Assembly (NCBI GenBank): GCA_019636095.1 | Contig: JAHBYF010000001.1 | Coordinates: 248,001 to 312,000, forward strand | Reading direction: 5' to 3' | DNA: 64,000 bases | Origin: Hyphomonadaceae bacterium | GTDB lineage: Bacteria > Pseudomonadota > Alphaproteobacteria > Caulobacterales > Aquidulcibacteraceae | Part shown: positions 1-8,654 of the stretch, piece by piece | Numbering within the stretch: the stretch's first letter is position 1 | How the letters are laid out: each line of letters starts with the position of its first letter | Made by a program: the position numbers and the translations under genes | The notes under the pieces: generated by a model | Databases searched by the model: none | What the model was told of the DNA's origin: nothing | What the model saw: only the letters and a program-made list of their open reading frames with translations

Positions 1-2
1 CA

Positions 3-389
3 TGTCCGACCCGCATCTTCCTGCCCAACGATCGCGCCCGCGAACCGCGTTCGCGCGCCTTCTACGAGCGGCTGGGTCTCAACGCCCGTCAGATCGAGCT
101 CATCGCCAATGCAACCCCCAAGCGTGATTATTATCTGGTGAGCCGCGACGGCTGCCGTCTGTTCGAACTGGGCCTTGGGCCTGCCGCTTTGGCTTTTGTC
201 GGCGCCTCCAAGCCCGAGGACCATCAAGTCATTGACGCATTGGTTGAGCGCGGATCAGGCGGCTTCGCCGAAGCCTGGTGCGAAGCGCGCGGCTTGGGCG
301 ATGCAGCGGAAGCGATGCGCCGCTTCGCGGCCGCCTCTCAGAACCAACTTCAATCCAAGCCGACCGCCGCACTGGTGGCGGCCGAGTAG
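3..389 (+). CDS. trbE: Conjugal transfer ATPase TrbE/VirB4, C-terminal fragment
   Basis: The reading frame is open at the left edge and ends at a TAG at 387-389, so only about 128 C-terminal residues are visible. They include the run CPTRIFLPND and, further on, ARQIELIANATPKRDYY, which match the end of VirB4/TrbE ATPases that energise pilus assembly at the inner membrane. The Walker motifs lie outside the window. It is followed 12 bases later by trbJ in the same direction, which supports the assignment. Confidence 0.85.
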   Translation, partial: CPTRIFLPNDRAREPRSRAFYERLGLNARQIELIANATPKRDYYLVSRDGCRLFELGLGPAALAFVGASKPEDHQVIDALVERGSGGFAEAWCEARGLGDAAEAMRRFAAASQNQLQSKPTAALVAAE

Positions 390-401
390 GGGGACGCTTT
401 C

Positions 402-1124
402 ATGCTTAGACGATGGAAATCCTTGACCCTAAGTACGGCTCTCGCCGCGCTGGTTCTAGCGGCGCCCGCGCCGGCGGGCGCGCAACGGATCGTCTATGAT
501 CCGACCAATTACGCGCAAAACCTCTTGTCAGCCACACGCGCGCTCGAACAGATCCGCAATCAGATTCGCCAGATCGAGCAGGCGACGGCGATGCTGCGGC
601 AAAATCCGTTGCAGCTCTCGCCGGAATTGTCGCAATCGATCCAAGAGGCGCGCGCACTGTTTCAAACCGCGCAAGGCATCGCCTTCGATATCGATAGCCT
701 GAGCGAGGATCTGCGCACGCTCTATCCCGAAACCTGGGAGGCGTTCGATCTCGACCAAATTCTGGGCCAATCCGATCAATGGATGGCAGAGAGCCGGGCC
801 AGCCTCGAGCGCGCCATGCAAGCTGAAGCGCGCGCGGCGGCTTCGATTGAGCGCGCGCAGGGCCATATCGATCGGGCGCTGCAATCTTCGGCGGGAAGCG
901 AAGGCCAAACCGGCGCCATTCAGGCCGGCAATCAATTGCTGGGCGTCAGCGCCGCGCAACTCACTGAGATTCACGCGCTGCTGATCGCCCAAGGCCGCGC
1001 GCTGGAAACCGAGCGCATGGAGCGCCTGGCGCGCGAAGAGCGAGCGCGCGAAATCCAGCGCCGCGCCTTCCCAGCCCAATCGAGCGCGGCCACCGCGCCG
1101 GCGCGCTCCGCGTTCGAGGATTGA
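402..1124 (+). CDS. trbJ: P-type conjugative transfer protein TrbJ
   Basis: This 240-residue protein has an N-terminal signal peptide (hydrophobic residues about 10-24, ending PAGAQ) followed by a mostly helical, Gln/Glu/Arg-rich body. TrbJ is the VirB5-like periplasmic or pilus-associated component of Trb mating systems. The motif YDPTNYAQN soon after the signal peptide is typical of the family. It lies between trbE and trbL, as is usual in alphaproteobacterial integrative elements. TrbK, an entry-exclusion lipoprotein often found next, is not present. Confidence 0.85.
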   Translation: MLRRWKSLTLSTALAALVLAAPAPAGAQRIVYDPTNYAQNLLSATRALEQIRNQIRQIEQATAMLRQNPLQLSPELSQSIQEARALFQTAQGIAFDIDSLSEDLRTLYPETWEAFDLDQILGQSDQWMAESRASLERAMQAEARAAASIERAQGHIDRALQSSAGSEGQTGAIQAGNQLLGVSAAQLTEIHALLIAQGRALETERMERLAREERAREIQRRAFPAQSSAATAPARSAFED

Positions 1125-1128
1125 GGCG

Positions 1129-2172
1129 ATGGAAGGCGCCGCCATCAATTCGTTCCTGGATCAATTTCTGGCCGTCGCCAATTCCGGCTTCGGTTTGATC
1201 CAAGGCGATGTGAATTACGTGCTGAATGCGTTGATCGCGATTTCGATCACCTTGGCCGGCGTGCAATGGGCATTGGCGGGCGAAGCGCCAATGGCGCCGT
1301 TTTTTCGCAAAGTGCTGTTTGTCGGCTTGTTCGCCTTCCTGGTGAACAATTGGGCGAGCCTCTCAACCGTCATCGTGCGCTCCGGCGCACAACTTGGTCT
1401 CAACGCCGGCGGCGGCGCCATGAGCATGGCCGATCTGCACAATCCAGGACGCGTCGGCCAGATCGGCGTTGAACTGTTTGGCCGCACTATCGCGCTCGCC
1501 GAGGGCATGAACATTTTCACCGACGCCATTCCCATGGCGCTCATCTTCATCGCCGCTCTGTTTGTGGCGCTGGGCTTTTTCGTGCTGGCGCTGCAGCTCT
1601 TCGTTTCTCTGATCGCCTTCAAGCTCGGCAGCCTGGCGGCGTTCGTGGCTTTGCCCTGGGGCGTGTTCAACGGCACCGCGTGGGTGGCCGAACGTCCGCT
1701 CGGATGGGTCGCCGGCTGCGCCATCCGGCTCTTCGTGTTGGCGCTGGTCGCGTCGGTCTCGGTCACCTTCGTCAATACGCTGCCGGCGACGCTCTCGCTC
1801 GACGCGGGCGGTGCGCTCAACGTGCTCCTGTTCGGACTAACCGTGCTGGCGCTGGCTTGGTTCGGTCCTCAGCTCGCCAGCGAAGTGGTGTCGGGCCAGC
1901 CGCATCTCGCTGGCAATGACGCCTATCGCGCCGGCGTCGGCGGCGCGGTCACCGCCGTCGCCGGCGGCGCTGCGGCCTATTACGCGACCAAAACCATGGT
2001 CGGCGCGGCGCGCGCGCTTGGCGGCGGGGCGGCGCGCATGGTCGGCGGCTCGCGTCCGCGTGGGTCGGGCGGCGGCTCTGGCGGCGGCAATGGCGGCCGC
2101 GCTGTCGATTATTCTGCGATGCAGCCGCGTCCGGCGCCGCCGTCCAAAGCTTCAAGTGGGGGCAATCCATGA
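1129..2172 (+). CDS. trbL: P-type conjugative transfer protein TrbL
   Basis: A 347-residue polytopic inner-membrane protein (VirB6-like) that would form part of the mating-pore translocation channel. Several hydrophobic segments lie between about residues 25 and 245, followed by a Gly/Ala-rich C-terminal tail with runs such as GSGGGSGGGNGG, common in TrbL. The start follows trbJ by 4 bases and the stop overlaps trbF by 4 bases (ATGA), so translation is probably coupled. Confidence 0.88.
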   Translation: MEGAAINSFLDQFLAVANSGFGLIQGDVNYVLNALIAISITLAGVQWALAGEAPMAPFFRKVLFVGLFAFLVNNWASLSTVIVRSGAQLGLNAGGGAMSMADLHNPGRVGQIGVELFGRTIALAEGMNIFTDAIPMALIFIAALFVALGFFVLALQLFVSLIAFKLGSLAAFVALPWGVFNGTAWVAERPLGWVAGCAIRLFVLALVASVSVTFVNTLPATLSLDAGGALNVLLFGLTVLALAWFGPQLASEVVSGQPHLAGNDAYRAGVGGAVTAVAGGAAAYYATKTMVGAARALGGGAARMVGGSRPRGSGGGSGGGNGGRAVDYSAMQPRPAPPSKASSGGNP

Positions 2173-2852
2173 ACTTTCCTTTCCGAAGTCCAGCGCAGAA
2201 TTTCGCGCCGCAACCTGCCGACACGCCCTACCGGCGCGCCCAGCAAGAATGGGACGCACGCATGGGGTCGGCGGTGCTGTCGGCGCGGTCGTGGCGCACA
2301 ATTGCGTTTGCAAGCCTGGGCCTGGCCGCGCTGCTCGGCGCTTCAGCCATCATGATCGCGATGCAGCAACGCACCTTTGTGCACATCGTCGAAGTCAGCC
2401 CCGAAGGGCAGGTGATGAATGTGCGCGCCGCCGACGGCCGCTGGAGCCCGAGCCAAGCGCAGATCGCCTATCATCTAGGCCGCTTTGTTCGTTTGGTGCG
2501 TTCTTTGCCAACCGACGGCGTGGTGCTGCGCGAGAATTGGCTCGAAGCCTACAAGTTCTTGACCCCGCAAGCTGCCGCGCAACTCTCCGAGATCGCGCGT
2601 CAGGACGATCCCTTCTTGTCGCTGGGCCGGGTCGGGCGTGTGGTGCATATCCGCTCGATTATCGCCCGCTCCGACAATGCCTGGGAAGTGAGCTGGGTCG
2701 AGCGCGCCACCAACGCCACCGGCACAAGCGACGGCGAGCTTTACACTGGCGTCTTCACCGTCACCACAAGGGCGCCGCGCACCGCCGATCAGATCGCCAG
2801 CAACCCGCTGGGCTTGCTCATCTCCGACTTCAGCTGGAGCCGCGAACGATGA
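2169..2852 (+). CDS. trbF: Conjugal transfer protein TrbF
   Basis: A 227-residue bitopic inner-membrane protein of the VirB8 type. It has a short cytoplasmic N-terminus, one transmembrane helix at about residues 42-60, and a periplasmic VirB8-like domain. YRRAQQEWDARMG before the membrane helix is characteristic of TrbF. VirB8-type proteins scaffold the assembly of the secretion apparatus. It overlaps trbL and trbG by 4 bases each. Confidence 0.88.
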   Translation: MNFPFRSPAQNFAPQPADTPYRRAQQEWDARMGSAVLSARSWRTIAFASLGLAALLGASAIMIAMQQRTFVHIVEVSPEGQVMNVRAADGRWSPSQAQIAYHLGRFVRLVRSLPTDGVVLRENWLEAYKFLTPQAAAQLSEIARQDDPFLSLGRVGRVVHIRSIIARSDNAWEVSWVERATNATGTSDGELYTGVFTVTTRAPRTADQIASNPLGLLISDFSWSRER

Positions 2853-3751
2853 AAAGTCTTCTTCTCTTAGCTGTAGCGTCGATGGCGCTCGCCGCCTGCG
2901 TAACCACGGAGATCGCGCCTGTCGCCGAAGGCGACGGCCTCGAGCAGGCTGCGGACTTGCGCGGCGCACTTCCGATCGTGGAAGCTCCGGCGCCGGTAGA
3001 ACCGCAGCGGCAGGTTCGGCGTGGCCGTGAGCGTCCGCCGCTTGAAACCCTAGCCGAGGCGAACACCGCTGCGCGCCAACGTCCGACCAGAGACGGCTTT
3101 GACGCCGCGCGCCAGACCTTCGCTTACGTGCCCGGCGCGCTCTACGAGCTTTACACCAACCCCAATTACGTCTCGACCATTCTGCTCGAACCCGGCGAAA
3201 CATTGAGCAACATCGCCGCCGGCGACACTTCGCGCTGGATGGTGACTCAGGCGGAAGCCGAGTCAGACTTTGGCGGACGCACCATCGTGCTGGTGAAGCC
3301 GCAAACAACGGGTCTGCGCACCAATATCGTGCTCATCACCGATCGGCGCACCTATTTGATCGAAGCGATCTCGCAAGCGGGCAACGCGTATGCGGCCCAA
3401 GTGGCCTGGTCCTATCCCGGTGGGCAGGCGCAAAGCACTGGCATTCCTGGCATCGACCGGCTTAATTTCGGCTACCGCGTCCGCACCGTGCGCGGGCGAG
3501 CGCCGGTCTGGACGCCAACACGTGTGTTCGACGATGGCCGCCGCACCTGGATCGAGTTTGCCGCCGATGTCGCCGCCGCCGACATGCCGCCAGTGTTCGT
3601 CATCACCGGCGAAGGCGCTGAGCTCGTAAATTTCCGCGTGCAGGGCCAGCGTTACATGCTCGACCGCGTGTTCGAGCGCGCCGAGCTGCGGCTCGGCGCG
3701 CGCGCTCCCACCATCGTCCGCATCGATCGCGACATCGGAGGCCGGCGATGA
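2849..3751 (+). CDS. trbG: P-type conjugative transfer protein TrbG (outer-membrane lipoprotein)
   Basis: This 300-residue protein begins with a lipoprotein signal (lipobox LAAC, Cys at about residue 17) and has a VirB9-like body in which YVPGALYELYTNPNYVSTI is the recognisable TrbG/VirB9 signature. VirB9 proteins form the outer-membrane core complex with the VirB10-like TrbI. The ATG at 2849 was chosen because it overlaps the trbF stop and gives the lipobox; the reading frame is open further upstream but that stretch is a shadow of trbL/trbF. Confidence 0.88.
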   Translation: MKSLLLLAVASMALAACVTTEIAPVAEGDGLEQAADLRGALPIVEAPAPVEPQRQVRRGRERPPLETLAEANTAARQRPTRDGFDAARQTFAYVPGALYELYTNPNYVSTILLEPGETLSNIAAGDTSRWMVTQAEAESDFGGRTIVLVKPQTTGLRTNIVLITDRRTYLIEAISQAGNAYAAQVAWSYPGGQAQSTGIPGIDRLNFGYRVRTVRGRAPVWTPTRVFDDGRRTWIEFAADVAAADMPPVFVITGEGAELVNFRVQGQRYMLDRVFERAELRLGARAPTIVRIDRDIGGRR

Positions 3752-4806
3752 CGATTGCGCCAACCCAAGAGCCCGACATCGCGATCCGGTCGCGTCCGCC
3801 CTCGCCCAAGCGCTTATCCCGTAAAGTGCTGCTGGCCGGTACCGCGGGCGCTGGCGCCATCGTCGTGTTTGCGCTGTTGAGCGGCTTGTCGGAGCGGCCT
3901 GACCGGCGCGGCGACGCCGCCCAGACCGCCGTCGCCGCGGCGGGCGGGCCGCCGGAATCGATCGAGCGCGCGTCTGCACAATACGATGTCGCCGATTTGC
4001 CGCGCGCTGAGCTTGACGCGTTTACCTCGCCGCTTGCGGCAGAGGATGAATTATTGCCGCCGCAAGACGAGATCTGGGCTAACCAGGCCCCGCTTGGCGC
4101 GCGGCAAGCGGCGGAGGCCCCCGCGCCGCCAGATCCACAATTGATCGCGCGTGCTTCGCCGATCCTGTTCGGCGCTGGGGCCAGCAACGCGGGCGACGCC
4201 GACGCCAGCGGACAATTGGAAACGCGCCTCACGCCGCCACGTTCGCCGTTCACGCTGCAGGCCGGTCAGGTCATTCCCGCCGCTTTGGTCACGGCGTTGA
4301 ACTCCGACGCGCCCGGACGCGTCATCGCTCAGGTCACCGCGCCGGTGTACGACAGCGTCACCGGCGATCATCTGCTGGTCCCGCAGGGCGCGCGTCTGAT
4401 CGGGACTTACAGCAATGGCGTGCGCTATGGCGACAATCGCATTGTGCTCGCCTGGAACCGTCTGATCCTGCCGAACGGCTGGTCGATTGATCTCCAGCAC
4501 ATGGAAGCGACTGACGCCTCCGGCGCTTCAGGCTTGCGCGATCGAACCGACAATCATTTGGACCGGCTCGCCGCGGCAGTCGTGCTCTCCTCGATCATCA
4601 GCGTCGGCGCCAACGAAGCCGAGAGCGATGATGAGGACGGGTTCGGTCAAAGCCTGGGCGACGCCGCCGCTCAACAAGCCGCCCAGTCCGGCGCGCGCAT
4701 TGTCGATCGCGAACTTAGCGTTCGGCCAACGCTCAATGTCAGGGCGGGAGCGCCGGTGCGGGTGCTTGTCACGCGTGATATCGTCTTGCGGCGGTTTCGG
4801 CCATGA
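3748..4806 (+). CDS. trbI: Conjugal transfer protein TrbI (VirB10-like)
   Basis: A 352-residue VirB10 homologue. It has a cytoplasmic N-terminus, one membrane helix at about residues 27-47, a Pro/Ala-rich periplasmic linker, and a C-terminal beta-rich domain with FTLQAGQVIPAALVTALNSD and LLVPQGARLIGTYS, both typical of TrbI/VirB10. It bridges the inner-membrane ATPases and the outer-membrane TrbG ring. It overlaps trbG and the next gene by 4 bases each. Confidence 0.9.
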   Translation: MTIAPTQEPDIAIRSRPPSPKRLSRKVLLAGTAGAGAIVVFALLSGLSERPDRRGDAAQTAVAAAGGPPESIERASAQYDVADLPRAELDAFTSPLAAEDELLPPQDEIWANQAPLGARQAAEAPAPPDPQLIARASPILFGAGASNAGDADASGQLETRLTPPRSPFTLQAGQVIPAALVTALNSDAPGRVIAQVTAPVYDSVTGDHLLVPQGARLIGTYSNGVRYGDNRIVLAWNRLILPNGWSIDLQHMEATDASGASGLRDRTDNHLDRLAAAVVLSSIISVGANEAESDDEDGFGQSLGDAAAQQAAQSGARIVDRELSVRPTLNVRAGAPVRVLVTRDIVLRRFRP

Positions 4807-5186
4807 AGCGCAAGCCTCACGCCAAGAATGGGCGCGATCAAGCGCGCGCCCAGCCGGACCTTTTCTCCACACTGGGCGCCGCGCCTCGGCACGCCATAGC
4901 GGTTGGGGCGGACACGGGCGCACAGCTGCCAACCCCGGCGAACCAATCCAAGCCGGCGCGAACGCCGAAACCAGCGCCTTTGGTCGCTCGGCCTCCAAAC
5001 GGATTGTTGCGCGTGCGCGAAGCGGCAGCGCGCCTCGGCTTGTCGAAATCCACTTTGGACAAGATGCGCTGCGAGGGCCGTGGACCCCGTTACGTGAAGA
5101 TCACGAGCAAGCTTGTGGGATATGACCCCATTGATCTTGACGCCTATGCAGAAGGGCGAAAGCGGCAATCGACTTCGGAACGTTGA
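4803..5186 (+). CDS. Helix-turn-helix DNA-binding protein at the end of the trb operon
   Basis: A 127-residue protein whose first 65 residues are disordered-looking and basic, and whose last 60 form an AlpA/excisionase-like winged helix (LLRVREAAARLGLSKSTLDK, then GPRYVKI). It overlaps trbI by 4 bases, so it is probably made with the conjugation proteins. Such proteins can be excisionases or regulators of transfer genes; the specific role here is inferred. The next gene is convergent. Confidence 0.65.
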   Translation: MKRKPHAKNGRDQARAQPDLFSTLGAAPRHAIAVGADTGAQLPTPANQSKPARTPKPAPLVARPPNGLLRVREAAARLGLSKSTLDKMRCEGRGPRYVKITSKLVGYDPIDLDAYAEGRKRQSTSER

Positions 5187-5384
5187 ACTGGTCCGCAATG
5201 TGTCTAGCGGGCAGAAACCGACATGCGCGGGACGGCGATGAAGCGCGCAAGCAGACCTCCGCGCGGGGCGCCTCAAATGGGCAAAATGAGACGTTCGGCC
5301 TCCCGTCGAATTCGGTCGAAGCGGCCATCTAAATGGCGCGGTCAAAGGTCCTGACGCTCTTTGCGATCGGTCCCCCTTAAGCAA

Positions 5385-7019
5385 TCATTCCTGCACAGCA
5401 TGTCCTAGTCTTGCGGCATAGCGTTTGAGCGCCACGCGATCCTCAGGCAGCAGAGAGAAGTAGCCGGTGGGATAGGCGTCGTCGTAGCTCTTGCTCACAC
5501 GGCGATCATCGATTTGCGAGATCAGCAGGCCGAGAGCTGGGTTGAAGCGGCGTATGGACCAGCCAGTCTTGTCGTGTAGCGCCTTGGCTGAAACGCCATT
5601 TCCGATCTGCAAGGCAAAGCCAGCCAGCAACGCGGAATCACCGCTTGGATCTGTGCCCACCGCAACGGGATCGAAAGTCGCGAATAGATCAAGCGTGACG
5701 GATATTCGCGGCAGACCGGCATCCATTGTGCGCGTGAGCGTCACGAAGCCATCGGTGGCCAATTCTGCGAGCGCTTCATCGAGATCGCCTCGCGGCACAT
5801 CTTGGAACGCCTGCGCCACCGCATCAGATTTTATCGGTCCCGCGCGCCCATTCTCGATGTTTTCTGCGATCCACACAGCCAATCGGGTAGCGACCGCGCC
5901 GAGGCCCAGGTGAGCAAGAGCATTAGGTTCAAATGGAAGTGACATGCGCGCATTTCCGATCTCGGGCGCCGAAGCGTCCGCTTGAGGAGCAGCAACGCCG
6001 GCTGCAAGAAACGCATCGAGCCGATCGACAACGGCCTGGCAAAGACCTGCGAAGATGCGGACGTCGTCACCCACCAGGCGAACGGTTTCCCCGACCCGCG
6101 CATCTTGCGCGTGCTCGGCGAACCTTGCGTCGACGACACCGAGATTGTGTCCGATAATATGACGCTTCTGTACATTGAGCTTCAGCGCCTCGAGCGCCTC
6201 GTCTTCAAGTTTTTCGAAAGGGTCAAAGCCCAGCTCGACATAACGCGCCTTGGCGCGCTCTACGTTTTGGAAGTCGTTGAGGACGGGCTTGAACGCAGGC
6301 GAACCTGCCGGCCGCTGCGCCATGCCATAATAATAGACGGTCTTCAGAGTGGTCTCGAACGCGGTCAAGACATCTTCGTGCGCGTTGCCGATCAGCCTAT
6401 ACGCAAGCTCATGCTGCTCGTCAGGCAATTCGTCAGCGAGCGATATTTGCGCGGCGACCAGCTCGGCCTCACGTTGAAAATGAAGGCGTAGATTGGGCGC
6501 TCCACAATCCGGGCAAAAAAGAGCGATCGCGAACACGCCGTAGTCGCGGCCACAATGATCGCAGACCAGTTCTCGCATCAAATCCCGGCGGGCAAAGCGA
6601 GGCCGCGGGGCGGACGCGGAGCGAGTCTTTTCCACTGTGAACATGCTGCCGGGCTTATTGGCGATGTCGTCAAACATCTTTCCGAACGCCGCGCGCGCGT
6701 CTTCGAGCATCGCGTGCTTGACCGTGGCCAGCGCTGCGTCCCGATCCTCAGGATGCGTAAACGCGTCATCGTCCGCCACGACGCCGCTATAAGGGCAGAC
6801 GGTCTGATTTGATCGAGGCGCATGTTTCATGCGGGCGCGTGCCTCGGACCCGATCTCTACGTCTACGGCGTCGCCGAGAACGAAATGGCGCGGATGGGCC
6901 TCTTTGTTTGGCGAATAACGGTAGACGCGCCCGTCAGGCGTGCGTGGCAGCGGCACGGCGAGTTGCATCTGTTTGGCCGTGCCGCCGACGCGGAAACGAT
7001 TGAGGTTTTTGAACTGCAT
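5385..7019 (-). CDS. Unrecognised CBASS-adjacent protein with zinc ribbon and HEPN-like Rx4H motif
   Basis: I do not recognise this 544-residue protein as a named family. A four-Cys zinc ribbon is visible (CDHC at 153-156, CPDC at 169-172). A helical region at about 205-340 follows, containing KRHIIGHNLGVVD (R286, H291). That has the Rx4H spacing and the surrounding pattern of HEPN ribonuclease domains. A C-terminal part (about 365-544) resembles winged-helix segments. It lies 111 bases downstream of the SAVED effector gene, on the same strand, as the last gene of the CBASS cluster. A weak hairpin at 7103-7119 lies in the gap, so co-transcription is uncertain. Possible roles are an accessory toxin, an RNA-targeting effector or an unrelated cargo gene; all of these are inference. 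Confidence 0.55.
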   Translation of the reverse strand: MQFKNLNRFRVGGTAKQMQLAVPLPRTPDGRVYRYSPNKEAHPRHFVLGDAVDVEIGSEARARMKHAPRSNQTVCPYSGVVADDDAFTHPEDRDAALATVKHAMLEDARAAFGKMFDDIANKPGSMFTVEKTRSASAPRPRFARRDLMRELVCDHCGRDYGVFAIALFCPDCGAPNLRLHFQREAELVAAQISLADELPDEQHELAYRLIGNAHEDVLTAFETTLKTVYYYGMAQRPAGSPAFKPVLNDFQNVERAKARYVELGFDPFEKLEDEALEALKLNVQKRHIIGHNLGVVDARFAEHAQDARVGETVRLVGDDVRIFAGLCQAVVDRLDAFLAAGVAAPQADASAPEIGNARMSLPFEPNALAHLGLGAVATRLAVWIAENIENGRAGPIKSDAVAQAFQDVPRGDLDEALAELATDGFVTLTRTMDAGLPRISVTLDLFATFDPVAVGTDPSGDSALLAGFALQIGNGVSAKALHDKTGWSIRRFNPALGLLISQIDDRRVSKSYDDAYPTGYFSLLPEDRVALKRYAARLGHAVQE

Positions 7020-7130
7020 GGCGACTCAAAGACTCGCGCCGAGTGGGCGCCAAATCAAGCGAGGGCTGCGGGACGTCATTTGTTGCGCCTTCCAAACAAA
7101 GATGAGCGTGTGATGCTCACGGGTCCGCGT

Positions 7131-8654
7131 TCAGCTAGATAATGGAAGCGTGAGGGAAGGCGTATACGAACCCGTGCGCCCGTTCCCGAAATCGAATTCG
7201 TAGAGCGTGAGCTTCCCGAGAACAGGCTGCCGCTGACCAAGGAAAAATGTGAAAGCATTGGGCGCGGCGATGAACACGTGGATCGCAGGGCGCTGGCCTG
7301 CTGACGAGGTCGCGCAGATTTGGGCCGATGTCGCTTCGGCGAGATCGAACGCGTGACGTCCCCCGGCCACCGCTAGTGTGCTGGGCCCGGTGCTAGGCTG
7401 GCAGACAAGGATCCGGCCCACGTTCGGAAGCGCGCGCTCGACGAACGCGCGAACGTCGGCAGCGATGTCATGCGTTAGACCGATGGCGACGGCGATGTCG
7501 GGTTTGCCGTTGGCGAGGTCGACGACATTGAAGGCGGCGCGGGGCCACGCAGGATCAGGGTCGGCATCATCTGCGGACCAGACACGGCGCGCTATCGTGC
7601 GTTGCTCCAGGTCGATCTTGCGGCCGGTCTTAATGTTCAGGATTGAGCCGGCGGCGAAGGCGAGGCTCGCGTGGGTATCCAGCGCGAGCCGCAACGGGTC
7701 TGCCGCCGCGACCGTGTCGATGAGGAAATGCTTCATTGCGGGATAGAGCTTCGAAGCCCAGTCCGCGTCGTTGCGAATGAAACGCTCATCGAAGTCCGGC
7801 GTAAAATCGAGCACGCCCACACATCGATCCTCCAGTCGGTCGATGGGATGCTCGAACGACTTCACGCCATAGGTGACGGGGTGGGGAGCAGAGGTTGCGA
7901 GCAGTCCTTCGCGTGCGCAAGCCTCGCGCATGCTCACGCGGTCGAACTCCAATCGCCCCTGCGCCATCCACTGATAGATCACGTCATCATAGACGAACGC
8001 ACTTTCCCGCGCCGGAATGCGCCTTAGCCCCACAAAGCCGAACAAATGATCCAGACGCTCACGCAGATCGTCGAGCGAGTCCGGGGCCTCTGCAAAAGCC
8101 AACGTGCGCGCAAGCAGGCGTAACGTCTCGTCGTCGCCGCCAAGATGCTCGCGCCAGGCTTGGCGAAGCGCGCCGATCTTGCTGTTGTCGGTCGTGGACG
8201 TGAACATGCGGTCGAGACGGATTGCGCTCGACCGCGATCCAATGATCGCCCGCAGCGGATCGGCGCGGTCAATTCTCCAATTGGTGAGAAGCTTGAAGCG
8301 CACGCCGTCACCCGCCGGCGCGTGCGTCACCTGCGCCGCGTGCGCGCGCTGCAGGAGTGAGCGCGCGTTCGCATTGATGAACTCGGGATCGGCAACATCG
8401 AGATAGCCGTAGGTGCTCGGCGAGACATGCCATTTGCATTGGACGTGTTCACGCCGAAGCGGTCGGCCCTCTTGGTCACGGGGGCTTCGGCTTGCGTCGT
8501 AGTCGACCCAGATGTCGTCGAAGGCCTTTGGTCCGGTTTCGAACCCTACCTTGATAATGGGGCTGTCTGAATCCAGCAGGCACGCGGCACGCAGCCAGAA
8601 CAAGCGCGCTTGAAACGTGTCTCCGTCACGGCGGCTGGTGATGGCCTGGGTCAC
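7131..8654 (-). CDS. CBASS effector: nuclease-like N-terminus fused to SAVED domain (Cap4-type)
   Basis: A 507-residue protein. The C-terminus carries the SAVED signature (VFIAAPNAFTFFLGQ, then LYEFDF), which binds cyclic oligonucleotides. The N-terminal about 150 residues contain a PD-(D/E)XK-like pattern: E39, D46-D47 and Q72-x-K74 in VQCKWH, as in DUF4297/Cap4 endonucleases. By family knowledge, a nucleotide signal made by the CD-NTase would activate DNA cleavage by such a protein. The start is GTG, overlapping the ATPase stop by 4 bases (GTGA). Exact nuclease subclass is uncertain because the N-terminal domain is divergent. Confidence 0.8.
   Translation of the reverse strand: MTQAITSRRDGDTFQARLFWLRAACLLDSDSPIIKVGFETGPKAFDDIWVDYDASRSPRDQEGRPLRREHVQCKWHVSPSTYGYLDVADPEFINANARSLLQRAHAAQVTHAPAGDGVRFKLLTNWRIDRADPLRAIIGSRSSAIRLDRMFTSTTDNSKIGALRQAWREHLGGDDETLRLLARTLAFAEAPDSLDDLRERLDHLFGFVGLRRIPARESAFVYDDVIYQWMAQGRLEFDRVSMREACAREGLLATSAPHPVTYGVKSFEHPIDRLEDRCVGVLDFTPDFDERFIRNDADWASKLYPAMKHFLIDTVAAADPLRLALDTHASLAFAAGSILNIKTGRKIDLEQRTIARRVWSADDADPDPAWPRAAFNVVDLANGKPDIAVAIGLTHDIAADVRAFVERALPNVGRILVCQPSTGPSTLAVAGGRHAFDLAEATSAQICATSSAGQRPAIHVFIAAPNAFTFFLGQRQPVLGKLTLYEFDFGNGRTGSYTPSLTLPLSS

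Noticed and set aside
1916..2848. Long frame upstream of trbG suggesting a 611-residue protein.
   Set aside because: The first 311 codons are an out-of-frame shadow of trbL and trbF; the real start is ATG 2849 with a lipobox.
5238..5354. 38-codon Arg/Lys/Ser-rich open frame on the plus strand after the trb operon.
   Set aside because: Basic low-complexity composition is expected by chance in GC-rich DNA, no good ribosome-binding site is seen, and no conservation argument is available.
7103..7119. Weak hairpin (TGAGC/GCTCA) between the SAVED and HEPN-like genes, considered as a terminator.
   Set aside because: The stem is only 5 bp and the T-run is poor (TCTTTG), so it cannot be taken as a stop of transcription.
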